A stretch of 21,508 nucleotides of DNA from F23-D06 sp963603365 (lineage in GTDB: Bacteria; Bacteroidota; Bacteroidia; Bacteroidales; WCHB1-69), in contig CAVCMI010000004.1 in assembly GCA_963603365.1 (NCBI GenBank), forward strand, positions 1 to 21,508, written 5' to 3'. Shown piece after piece: positions 1-6,840 of this stretch. The translations under genes and the position numbers were made by a program. A model generated the notes under the pieces. The model saw only the letters and a program-made list of their open reading frames with translations. It did not search any database and was not told the DNA's origin. Position 1 is the stretch's first letter. Each line of letters begins with the position of its first letter.

Positions 1-2
1 CT

Positions 3-1457
3 CTCACTTTTTGTATAGGGGGGGGGCTCGTCAAAGAAAAATTACAACTCCCCCCTCATTTTTACGGACATTCAGAGTACTTTTTGTGCACATCTCCACT
101 TTTAGCGGACAGCAATAATAAAGTATATATCATCAACCTACATGACAATTCTCTCAAAAAAGAGACAACACCTGACGGCGGAAAAGACGAGAATGTGTTT
201 GATATTATGACCGGTGTGTCTATCAATATATTTGTTAAGACAGGGAAGAAAGCCAAGGGAAAATTAGCAGAGGTTTATTACTCTGATGTGTGGGGTGCAA
301 GAAAATGCAAATACGATTTTCTCAGTATTAATACTTTGGAGAGTATAAATTGGCAAAAAGTCAATCTTGCAGCACCATTTTATTTCTTCGTCCCTAAAGA
401 CGAAGAGGGGAAGGCGGAATACGATAAAGGATTTAAGGTAGAAGAATTATTAAAAACCAATAGTTCTGGATTGGTTAGTATGGGGGATGAATTTGCATAT
501 GCCGATACTCCTGAAAAATTACAAGATAGATTGTATGACTTTTTGAATAATGTCCACACACCTGAAGAATTGAAGAGCAGGTATAAATTAGGAAAAAATT
601 ATGCAGACTTTATACTTGATAGTAAGAAAAAAGGGGTGAGTATCTGTGCTAATAAAATTGTAACAATTGCCTATCGACCATTTGACAATGTATATGGATA
701 TTTTGATAAGCAAATAATATGGAGAACGCGTGAAAAAGTTATGCGTCATATTATTGGACGGCAAAATGTATGTGTGGTTATTGCAAGACAATGTGCTTCT
801 GATTGGCGATATGTACTCGCTACAGGCAAAATAGCAGCTTTTAACTTAACAGGAACGGCGGGACGTTTAGGTTCTGGTTATGTCTTTCCCCTCTACCTCT
901 ATCCCGAGGAGGGCTCTATGGATACGGAGCGGCGGGCGAACTTGGATGAGACGATTTGGTCAGAGATTAGTCGTCGAGCAGGCAGAGGCACCATGCCCGA
1001 GGAGGTGTTCGACTACATCTATGTCGTGCTGCATTCGCCCCGCTACCGCGAGCAGTACAAGGAGTTCCTCAAAGTGGATTTCCCGCGTATTCCATACCCC
1101 GAGAGTGCAGACCGGTTCGGGCATTTCGTGTCTTTTGGTCACCGCTTGCGTGAGTTGCACCTGATGCACACGTTGCCTGACATGCCCGATGTGGCTACGT
1201 TCCCCGTGTCGGGCGACTGCGTAGTAGGGAAGCCGTATTTTGAAAACGACCGTGTCTATATCAATGCCACACAGTATTTCGGCCATGTCCCCGAAACGGC
1301 CTGGCAGTTCTATATCGGCGGCTACCAGCCTGCACAGAAATGGCTGAAAGACCGCAAAGGGCGCACCCTCACTTTCGACGACACTCGGCACTACCGCAAA
1401 ATTGTTGCGGTGCTGCTGGAAACGGACAGACTGATGAAGGAATTGGACAAACGTTAG
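3..1457 (+). CDS. Type ISP restriction-modification enzyme, C-terminal part (5' truncated)
   Basis: This is the C-terminal part of a type ISP (type I single polypeptide, LlaBIII-like) restriction-modification enzyme, which joins helicase/nuclease, adenine methyltransferase and target recognition in one chain. The frame is open to the left edge. Recognisable similarity starts near base 90 and covers the end of the methyltransferase (KVYIINLH, ENVFDI, GVSINIFVKTGKK) and the specificity region (IAYRPFDN near 660-690, QCASDWRYV near 790, IWSEI near 955, VPETAWQFYIGGYQPAQKWL near 1290-1345). The conserved methylase motif and helicase parts would lie upstream. Residues encoded before about base 85 do not look like the family. 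Base composition changes sharply near 880-900: by my count bases 601-660 hold 19 G+C of 60, while 1141-1200 hold 35 of 60. Only about 460 codons of a protein usually over 1,000 residues are visible, so I cannot tell an edge-cut gene from a remnant. Family call fairly sure, intactness unknown. Confidence 0.8.
   Translation, partial: LTFCIGGGLVKEKLQLPPHFYGHSEYFLCTSPLLADSNNKVYIINLHDNSLKKETTPDGGKDENVFDIMTGVSINIFVKTGKKAKGKLAEVYYSDVWGARKCKYDFLSINTLESINWQKVNLAAPFYFFVPKDEEGKAEYDKGFKVEELLKTNSSGLVSMGDEFAYADTPEKLQDRLYDFLNNVHTPEELKSRYKLGKNYADFILDSKKKGVSICANKIVTIAYRPFDNVYGYFDKQIIWRTREKVMRHIIGRQNVCVVIARQCASDWRYVLATGKIAAFNLTGTAGRLGSGYVFPLYLYPEEGSMDTERRANLDETIWSEISRRAGRGTMPEEVFDYIYVVLHSPRYREQYKEFLKVDFPRIPYPESADRFGHFVSFGHRLRELHLMHTLPDMPDVATFPVSGDCVVGKPYFENDRVYINATQYFGHVPETAWQFYIGGYQPAQKWLKDRKGRTLTFDDTRHYRKIVAVLLETDRLMKELDKR
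18..26. repeat. G9 homopolymer tract, with a C6 tract at 50-55
   Basis: Nine consecutive G lie at 18-26 and six C at 50-55, so the two could pair as a G/C hairpin with a loop of about 23 bases. Both fall in the open frame leading into the restriction enzyme fragment, but the encoded residues do not resemble that family. Such a tract can change length by slipped-strand mispairing or can be a sequencing or assembly error. At the window edge the two cannot be told apart. Confidence 0.45.
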
Positions 1458-1492
1458 CCCCCATGTTTTTTTAGGGTTGTATTTGGGGTTTC

Positions 1493-1648
1493 TTACAAAA
1501 GTGTACACCTTTGTCTTTTTTCTCCATAACTAACTTTTGGAAAAGCATAGGTTTTCACAAGTTCCCCATCTATTATCTTTTTGTACAAGGACAAAAGAGC
1601 ATTGCAATAATCCATATAGGCTGCAAAGTATTTGACTTTATCCTCCAT
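1493..1648 (-). CDS. Small 51-residue frame, hypothetical
   Basis: This ATG-to-TAA frame of 51 codons lies just behind the 141-codon gene on the same strand. The protein begins MEDKVKYFAAYMDYCNALL, continues with a Lys-rich amphipathic stretch (LSLYKKIIDGELVK) and ends KRQRCTLL. Its start is 15 bases past the TAA that ends the upstream gene, and it is in the same reading phase. The codons between (Phe-Leu-Pro-Cys-Arg) are open, so it is either a separate small downstream gene or the C-terminal end of a longer protein cut by one stop codon. It is AT-rich like its neighbour and convergent with the restriction enzyme gene. I recognise no family. Confidence 0.35.
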   Translation of the reverse strand: MEDKVKYFAAYMDYCNALLSLYKKIIDGELVKTYAFPKVSYGEKRQRCTLL

Positions 1649-1663
1649 GCGGCATGGCAAAAA

Positions 1664-2089
1664 TTATTTTGTAAATTGTTCATCAATTTCATTTGTGGGG
1701 TTTCCATCATTCCAAGCCATTATCATTCTTTTCAAGTTGCTAATGCCAAAATTTTTCTTTGATACTTCATCAAACCATTCCACAATTCTATCCCTAACAT
1801 CGGAGATTCCATCCCAACTTTTTGGGTAGTTGTTTTTGGTTCTCCAAATGACCATATTTCGAATATGTTCAAACTTAATTTCCAATTCAATGGCACCGTT
1901 ATCTATTTGAACATGAAAATGCGGTATTTTTGTTCCTTGTTCATCGTTTTCCCCATATACCATTACCTTTGATTTTCTTGGTATGTTGTCTGTTGGACGT
2001 GAAATTGTTGCCATTTCATTAACCCTGTGCATTGACAAAAAATCATTGGTCATAGTATATTCTTCAAAAGTTAAAATTTTATCACCCAT
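1664..2089 (-). CDS. Hypothetical protein, 141 residues, PHFHV motif
   Basis: I do not recognise this gene with confidence. It encodes a soluble 141-residue protein with no signal peptide or membrane segment. A central segment reads KVMVYGENDEQGTKIPHFHV (residues about 41-60), then an IELEIKFEHIRN strand-helix. A C-terminal basic/aromatic part follows (IVEWFDEV, KRMIMAWNDGNP). The PHFHV core recalls the DUF4160-type PHFH motif, but the rest does not align well by eye, so that is only a hint. It is AT-rich, unlike the core genes, and faces the restriction enzyme gene tail-to-tail. A TAnnTTTG box lies 45 bases upstream. A 51-codon frame follows in phase after the stop. Confidence 0.6.
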   Translation of the reverse strand: MGDKILTFEEYTMTNDFLSMHRVNEMATISRPTDNIPRKSKVMVYGENDEQGTKIPHFHVQIDNGAIELEIKFEHIRNMVIWRTKNNYPKSWDGISDVRDRIVEWFDEVSKKNFGISNLKRMIMAWNDGNPTNEIDEQFTK

Positions 2090-2133
2090 AGCAAATTATT
2101 GTTTTATGATATTTATAGTTTAATCGGGAAGTC

Positions 2134-2141
2134 CAAAGGTA
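2134..2141 (-). promoter_or_regulatory. Possible -7 promoter box for the hypothetical gene
   Basis: The minus strand reads TACCTTTG, which fits the Bacteroidetes -7 consensus TAnnTTTG, with a leader of about 40 bases before the ATG at 2089. No clear TTTG -33 element stands upstream. Position and single-box match only. Confidence 0.35.
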
Positions 2142-2170
2142 TCGTTTTCAGTGTAGCCAATTCGCTGACC

Positions 2171-2190
2171 GGAAGCCGTGCGTGGCTTCC
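2171..2190 (-). terminator. Hairpin directly behind ftsK
   Basis: A perfect 7-bp stem (GGAAGCC at 2171-2177, GGCTTCC at 2184-2190, 6-base loop) directly abuts the ftsK stop codon at 2191-2193. There is no T-tract after it on the minus strand, so it is at best a weak terminator or an mRNA 3'-end stabiliser. Confidence 0.35.
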
Positions 2191-4803
2191 TTACAACAGG
2201 CCGCGCGAGGCGAGCAGTTCGCGCAGTTGCATGTCCGTCTTCACGAGCACCTCGCGCGGTTTGCTGCCGTTGGCTTGTCCTACAATGCCGAACTCTTCCA
2301 GTTGGTCCATGATGCGGCCGGCGCGGTTGTAGCCCAGTTTCATGCGCCGTTGTATGTGCGAGGTTGAACCGATTTGGGTTTGCACTATCAAGGTGGCGGC
2401 ATCCACAAACAGGGGGTCTATAGTGCCCGAGGCGGGTTCGGAATCAGGGTCAAGTTCGTTGTCTTTGCTGCCGGTGTCGCCCTCGGGGAGGTCGGGCAGG
2501 CGGTACGGGTCCAGCAGCGGGCTTATCTCCGACTGCCGGGCGATGAACTCGGAGATCCGGGCCACCTCCGGGGTGTCCACGAATGCGCACTGCAGCCTTA
2601 TCAGGTCGCTGCCGGTAGAGATGAGCATGTCGCCCTTGCCGACGAGCTGGTGGGCGCCGCCGGAGTTGAGGATGGTTCGGGAGTCGATAGGGGAGGCCAC
2701 CCTGAAGGCTATCCGGGCGGGGAAATTGGCCTTGATGCTGCCCGTGATGACATTGACGGAGGGGCGCTGTGTGGCGATGACCAAATGGATGCCGATGGCG
2801 CGGGCCAACTGCGCCAGACGCGTCAGCGGTGTCTCAACCTCCCGTCCGGCCATCATGATCAGGTCGCCGAACTCGTCGATGATTAGCACGATGTAGGGCA
2901 TGAAACGGTGCCCTAAGGCCGGCGAAAGAGCGCGGGAGCAGAATTTGGCGTTGTATTCCTTTATGTTGCGCATCTTGGCAAGTTTCAGGAGGTCGTAGCG
3001 GTCGTCCATCTCCTTGCAGAGGGCGTTCAGCGTGCGCACCACCTTCTTGGTGTCGGTGATGATGGGTTCGGGGTCGCCCGGAACGCCGGTGAGGTAGTAG
3101 TTCTCGATGTCGGCGTAAAGGGTGAACTCCACTTTTTTGGGGTCAATGAGCACCATCTTCATCTCGGCGGGATGCTTGGTGTAGAGCAGCGAAGTGATGA
3201 TGGCGTTCAGTCCTACCGACTTTCCCTGGCCGGTGGCGCCGGCCACCAGCAGGTGGGGCATCTTGGCAAGGTCAACCACAAAAGGCTCGTTGTTGATGGT
3301 CTTGCCCAGTCCGATTGGCAGTTCGTAGCGGTTGTTGCGGAACTTGTCAGAGGCGATGATCTCTTTCATGGAGACGATGTTGGCGTTACGGTTGGGCACC
3401 TCTATGCCGATGGTGCCCCGGCCGGGGATGGGCGCTATGATGCGGATGCCCAGCGCAGCGAGGCTCAAGGCGATGTCGTCCTCGAGGTTCTTGATTTTGC
3501 TGATGCGCACCCCCTCGTCGGGCACTATCTCGTACAGCGTGACCGTAGGCCCTACGGTGGCAGAGATGCGTTTGATGGGGATGTTGAAGCTCTTGAGCGT
3601 GGACTCTATGCGCTTTTTGTTCTCCAGCAGCTCGCTCTTGAGCAGTTCTTCAACCGTCTCCTTGGCGGGATAGTCGTTCAGCAGGTCAATGTCCGGGAAC
3701 TTGTAGTGCGACAGTTCTTTCCGGGGGTCGTAGGGCTCCAGGTGGTGTTGCTCTTCGACGGCAGGCACAACGGCTTTGCTTTTGTCGTCGGCGTCCTCGG
3801 CGTCCACAATGTCCTCTTCAAGTCCGGGTTCGGTCTCTATGGGGTTCACAAGGTCGAACGGCACCTCGTCGGTCTCCTCGTTGTGCCGGGCCGAGCAGTC
3901 TTCCGTTTCCTTGCCGGCCGGTTCATTTGCACCGCAAGGCCTGCCGTTTTCTGTCACCGTGTCGAAGTCGTAAGTGCTTTTGCCATGATACTCTTTTGTC
4001 AGGCAGCCGTGGTCGGAGGCGTAGAGGTCGTCCAGGTCTTTGCGGTCAAACGTTTCTTTGCTTTTGTTGTTCCTGTCGTTCTTGGAAGAACGGGTTGCGC
4101 GTTCTCTTGAGTGGCGTTTCTTGTGTTCGGCAATGGCCTCTTTTGTGCGTTCAAACAAACCTTTCAGCGAAAAATCGTAGCACAGGATCAGGATGACCAC
4201 TAAAAAAACCAGCAGGATGAGCACGGAGACGAGTTTACCTAACTGGAGCAGCATGCTGCCGGTCCAGTCGCCGAAATAGCCGCAAAGGAACGTGTTTTCG
4301 GTGCCGGTGAAGATGACGCCGAGCGTTGCCGAGCACCAGGCCATAGTCAGGATGACGGACAGGGTCGCTTTCCCGAGCGGCAGCAGGCTCTTCTCAAACA
4401 CGATCCTGACGCCGTACAGGAAAAAGAGGAACGGGAATCCGATGGAGACGATGCCGAAGATGTTTTGGATGAAGAAAAACGAGAGGTGCGCACCGACGCT
4501 GCGTGCAAGGTTCTCGGCCGTCGCCGCCTCTCCTTGCACATAGAACAGGTTGTTGTGGGCGTGGAAATAGAACGAGAGTATAGAGACGAACAGGAGCAGG
4601 GAGAAGGCAAGGATCAGGCATCCGTACACCTGGACCATTCTGCGGCTCGCCAGGAAAGCCCCCAATGACCATGACCGTTTTTTTTGAGACTCTTTCGTTT
4701 TCGGGGAAGAGCCTTTCTTGCCTTTCTGCATGCGGTTCTTCACGGCTTCATGGCGAAAACTGTTTTTTTTCTGCGAATTGATTACATGGCTGGTGACTTT
4801 CAT
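2191..4803 (-). CDS. ftsK: DNA translocase FtsK/SpoIIIE
   Basis: This is a septal DNA translocase that pumps chromosome ends through the closing septum and activates dimer resolution. From the ATG at 4803 it is 870 residues. An N-terminal basic stretch is followed by about four membrane segments (residues about 58-210), then an acidic, low-complexity linker (about 225-355). The RecA-like motor has Walker A GATGQGKS (about 522-529), DPKKVEF (about 555-561), Walker B VLIIDEFGDL (about 639-648) and ATQRPSVNVITG (about 677-688). A C-terminal winged-helix gamma domain (about 797-855, RRMKLGYNRAGRIMDQLEEFG) would read KOPS-like polar sequences. An upstream TTG (4839) is in frame, but it falls at the expected transcription start of the TAATTTTG box, so the ATG is preferred. 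Divergent from the exbB operon. Length and motifs are normal. Confidence 0.97.
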   Translation of the reverse strand: MKVTSHVINSQKKNSFRHEAVKNRMQKGKKGSSPKTKESQKKRSWSLGAFLASRRMVQVYGCLILAFSLLLFVSILSFYFHAHNNLFYVQGEAATAENLARSVGAHLSFFFIQNIFGIVSIGFPFLFFLYGVRIVFEKSLLPLGKATLSVILTMAWCSATLGVIFTGTENTFLCGYFGDWTGSMLLQLGKLVSVLILLVFLVVILILCYDFSLKGLFERTKEAIAEHKKRHSRERATRSSKNDRNNKSKETFDRKDLDDLYASDHGCLTKEYHGKSTYDFDTVTENGRPCGANEPAGKETEDCSARHNEETDEVPFDLVNPIETEPGLEEDIVDAEDADDKSKAVVPAVEEQHHLEPYDPRKELSHYKFPDIDLLNDYPAKETVEELLKSELLENKKRIESTLKSFNIPIKRISATVGPTVTLYEIVPDEGVRISKIKNLEDDIALSLAALGIRIIAPIPGRGTIGIEVPNRNANIVSMKEIIASDKFRNNRYELPIGLGKTINNEPFVVDLAKMPHLLVAGATGQGKSVGLNAIITSLLYTKHPAEMKMVLIDPKKVEFTLYADIENYYLTGVPGDPEPIITDTKKVVRTLNALCKEMDDRYDLLKLAKMRNIKEYNAKFCSRALSPALGHRFMPYIVLIIDEFGDLIMMAGREVETPLTRLAQLARAIGIHLVIATQRPSVNVITGSIKANFPARIAFRVASPIDSRTILNSGGAHQLVGKGDMLISTGSDLIRLQCAFVDTPEVARISEFIARQSEISPLLDPYRLPDLPEGDTGSKDNELDPDSEPASGTIDPLFVDAATLIVQTQIGSTSHIQRRMKLGYNRAGRIMDQLEEFGIVGQANGSKPREVLVKTDMQLRELLASRGLL

Positions 4804-4844
4804 ACCTGAAATAGAATAGATAACGGTTTTTTCTGACAAAAAGC

Positions 4845-4852
4845 CAAAATTA
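4845..4852 (-). promoter_or_regulatory. Probable -7 promoter box of ftsK
   Basis: The minus strand reads TAATTTTG (TAnnTTTG), 41 bases upstream of the ATG at 4803. Transcription would start near 4838, which puts the in-frame TTG at 4839 outside the message. No convincing -33 TTTG is present at the normal spacing. Confidence 0.5.
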
Positions 4853-4931
4853 GTATAATTTTCAGGCCTCTTTTTCGTTTGTCAAAAAGAATATAAACAA
4901 CCCTATGTTAAAAAAAACGGCAGAAAGTTGC

Positions 4932-4960
4932 TTTGTTTCGTTGAGCAGGTAGTATTTTTG
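4932..4960 (+). promoter_or_regulatory. Promoter of the exbB-exbD-tonB-folC operon
   Basis: TTTG at 4932-4935 and TATTTTTG at 4953-4960 match the Bacteroidetes -33/-7 pair, with a 17-base gap that is slightly shorter than usual. The start codon of exbB follows 17 bases after the -7 box, giving a leader of about 10 bases. The whole 4978-9524 gene set is closely packed with no internal terminator seen, so this probably drives all five genes. Confidence 0.6.
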
Positions 4961-4977
4961 CAGAAATTTTCGAGAAT

Positions 4978-5682
4978 ATGAATAATTTATTGTTATTGCA
5001 GGCGGCAAATGCCGAGGTAGTGCAGACGGCAGCAGAGCAGGCCGCCGCACAAGTACAGGAAACATCTTACTTCCAACTGGTTTTCGCAAAGGACAGCCTC
5101 TGGATCATGCTGCCGCTGTTTTTGATGTTAGGCTTTGCCATTTACTTGTTTGTAAAGAAGCTGATGGTGCTCAACAGGGCCTCGCGAGAGGAGTACAATT
5201 TCATGAACAACATCCGCGACTTTGTGCATGACGGCAAGCTTGACGCTGCCAAGTCACTGTGCAGCAGCAACGACACGCCGTCGGCCCGGCTTATCGGCAA
5301 AGGCCTGTCGCGCATCGGCCGTCCGCTCGAGGATGTACGCACGGCGGTGGAGAACGAGGGCAACATAGAGGTCGGCAGGCTCGAGAAAGGGGTCTCCGCA
5401 CTCGCAACGATAGCCGCTATCGCGCCAATGCTCGGCTTTTTGGGCACAGTGGTCGGTATGGTGGCGGCATTCCACAGCATGGCCGCCGACCCCAACAATT
5501 TCAATATCGGCACGCTCTCGTCAGGCATCTATACGGCTATGATCACGACTGTGGGCGGATTGATTGTCGGCGTCATCGCCCTGGTGTTCCATAATGTGAT
5601 CGTGTCGAAGATTTCCAACCTGGTCTACCAACTGGAAGTCCGCACGACTGAGTTCATGGACCTTCTTCATGAAAACGCCTAA
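4978..5682 (+). CDS. exbB: ExbB/MotA/TolQ-family proton channel protein
   Basis: This is the inner-membrane subunit of a proton-driven energy transducer. With ExbD it forms the channel that powers TonB. It has 234 residues. An Ala/Gln-rich N-terminus is followed by a first membrane helix (about 41-62), a cytoplasmic domain (about 65-135), and the paired helices typical of the MotA/TolQ/ExbB fold: about 140-165 (ATIAAIAPMLGFLGTVVGMV) and about 182-210 (YTAMITTVGGLIVGVIALVF). The APMLGFLGTVVGM signature is clear. exbD follows after 14 bases, so coexpression is likely. The absence of tol-pal genes nearby favours Exb over Tol, but the family alone does not decide it. Confidence 0.93.
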   Translation: MNNLLLLQAANAEVVQTAAEQAAAQVQETSYFQLVFAKDSLWIMLPLFLMLGFAIYLFVKKLMVLNRASREEYNFMNNIRDFVHDGKLDAAKSLCSSNDTPSARLIGKGLSRIGRPLEDVRTAVENEGNIEVGRLEKGVSALATIAAIAPMLGFLGTVVGMVAAFHSMAADPNNFNIGTLSSGIYTAMITTVGGLIVGVIALVFHNVIVSKISNLVYQLEVRTTEFMDLLHENA

Positions 5683-5696
5683 AAAGTCTTTGCGCC

Positions 5697-6137
5697 ATGG
5701 CTATTAAAATGCAAAACAAGGTGGACTCGAATTTCAGCGCCACGTCCATGTCCGACTTGGTGTTCCTGCTGCTGATTTTCTTTATGCTCACCTCAACGAT
5801 GGTCTCCCCGAATGCCATCAATCTTGTGCTGCCAAAGAGCACTTCCGACAAACAGCTGGTGTCGAAGAACATCGAAGTTTACATCAATAAAGACTTGCAG
5901 TATTTTGTCAATCCTGAGGGGTCGAATGCCCGTCCAGTGCCATACGAGGAACTGCTTCCCGTGTTGCAGGATGCTGCCGCAAAAGACCATGCTGACGTCA
6001 AGGCTGTCATCTTGCGGGCTGACAAAAGCGTGCCTGTCGAGAACGTTGTGGCTCTGATGGATGTGCTTAACCAGTTGAATGAAGCGTTTCCGGAGGGGAA
6101 CCGCTATAAAATGGTACTTGCAACCGAAGCGAAATGA
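5697..6137 (+). CDS. exbD: ExbD/TolR-family biopolymer transport protein
   Basis: This is the partner of ExbB in the proton channel. It has 146 residues. A short cytoplasmic N-terminus and a single membrane helix (about 19-37) carry the essential proton-path aspartate, here Asp20 in SMSDLVFLLLIFFML. A periplasmic domain (about 45-146) follows, with the usual VYINKD and VILRADKSVPVENVV elements. Its TGA overlaps the ATG of the TonB-like gene as ATGA, indicating translational coupling. Only one ExbD is present, where some Bacteroidota clusters carry two. Confidence 0.94.
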   Translation: MAIKMQNKVDSNFSATSMSDLVFLLLIFFMLTSTMVSPNAINLVLPKSTSDKQLVSKNIEVYINKDLQYFVNPEGSNARPVPYEELLPVLQDAAAKDHADVKAVILRADKSVPVENVVALMDVLNQLNEAFPEGNRYKMVLATEAK

Positions 6138-6838
6138 AAGGCGACAACATAAACAGGAAAGACGAACTGGTGTCAGGCACGACGGCTGTGGTGTCCTTGG
6201 TTCTTGTTGTCGTGTTCCTGCTTGCCTGCGGGTTGAAGACCCAGATTCCGCCGCCGCCTTCCAAGAAGGTGTTTCTGGTGGAACTGGACGCCGACGTGGG
6301 CGGCGGCGGAGGCGGCGGCATGAACGTGCCAAGCCCTTCGCGCAAGGTCCGGACTTCGGCTCCCGACTATGCCACGCAGAATGCACAGGATGCCCCATCG
6401 GTTGCACACTCAGAGAATACCGCAACAAAAACGGAGACTCCCGCGTCGACGACGCCTAAGATCAACCAGTCCGCCATCTTCAAGGGAGGACGCGGCGGAA
6501 CAGGCAGCGGCGGCGGTTCCGGCTCCGGCATTGGCACCGGCACCGGCTCCGGACTGGGACCCGGCACCGGCTCCGGCAGCGGCGGAGGCATAGGTTACGG
6601 CACCGGCACCCGCGGCATGGTGAAAAGCATCAGGACGACCGTGAACGAAGAGGGACAGGTGTGCGTGGAGGTCCATGTGCTGGAAGACGGCACCGTGAAA
6701 GACGCGCGCGTCATTAGCACGGGCAAGTTCAAGACGACAATAACAAACAGACTGATCCAGCAACAGTGCAAGGAAGAGGCGCTCCGCGCCAAATACCGCC
6801 CCGGCAAAGAGGAACTGCGGGTGATCATTTTCAAATAG
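6134..6838 (+). CDS. TonB-like energy transducer with Gly-rich linker
   Basis: It probably carries the energy of the ExbB/ExbD channel across the periplasm to outer-membrane transporters. It has 234 residues. A short cytoplasmic N-terminus is followed by one membrane helix (about 14-33), PPPP (39-42), a seven-Gly run (56-62), a Ser/Thr/Ala-rich stretch, and a Gly-Thr-Ser repeat linker (about 118-160, units such as GTGSG). The compact C-terminal domain (about 162-234) has the TonB/TolA pattern: VCVEVHVLEDGTVKDARV, then EALRAKYRPG and a final strand ending IIFK. The usual Pro/Lys linker is replaced by Gly repeats. It overlaps exbD by four bases, and folC starts two bases after its stop. The identity is inferred from position and domain pattern, since the C-terminal domain is divergent. 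Confidence 0.8.
   Translation: MKGDNINRKDELVSGTTAVVSLVLVVVFLLACGLKTQIPPPPSKKVFLVELDADVGGGGGGGMNVPSPSRKVRTSAPDYATQNAQDAPSVAHSENTATKTETPASTTPKINQSAIFKGGRGGTGSGGGSGSGIGTGTGSGLGPGTGSGSGGGIGYGTGTRGMVKSIRTTVNEEGQVCVEVHVLEDGTVKDARVISTGKFKTTITNRLIQQQCKEEALRAKYRPGKEELRVIIFK
6481..6620 (+). repeat. Low-complexity coding repeat (Gly/Thr/Ser linker)
   Basis: These are imperfect tandem units built on GGCACCGGC and GGCTCCGG within the TonB-like gene. They are a GC-rich island that codes for the GTGSG linker. All units keep phase with the gene. Such repeats can gain or lose units between strains. Confidence 0.7.
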
Positions 6839-6840
6839 CA

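Noticed and set aside
1511..1829. Plus-strand frames of 83 and 65 codons beside the restriction enzyme gene
   Set aside because: They are shadows of the minus-strand hypothetical gene and of the 51-codon frame, whose peptides look more protein-like.
3172..4110. 312-codon open frame opposite ftsK
   Set aside because: It is the reverse-strand shadow of a GC-rich gene. The peptide is low in complexity with no family features, while the ftsK frame carries all motifs.
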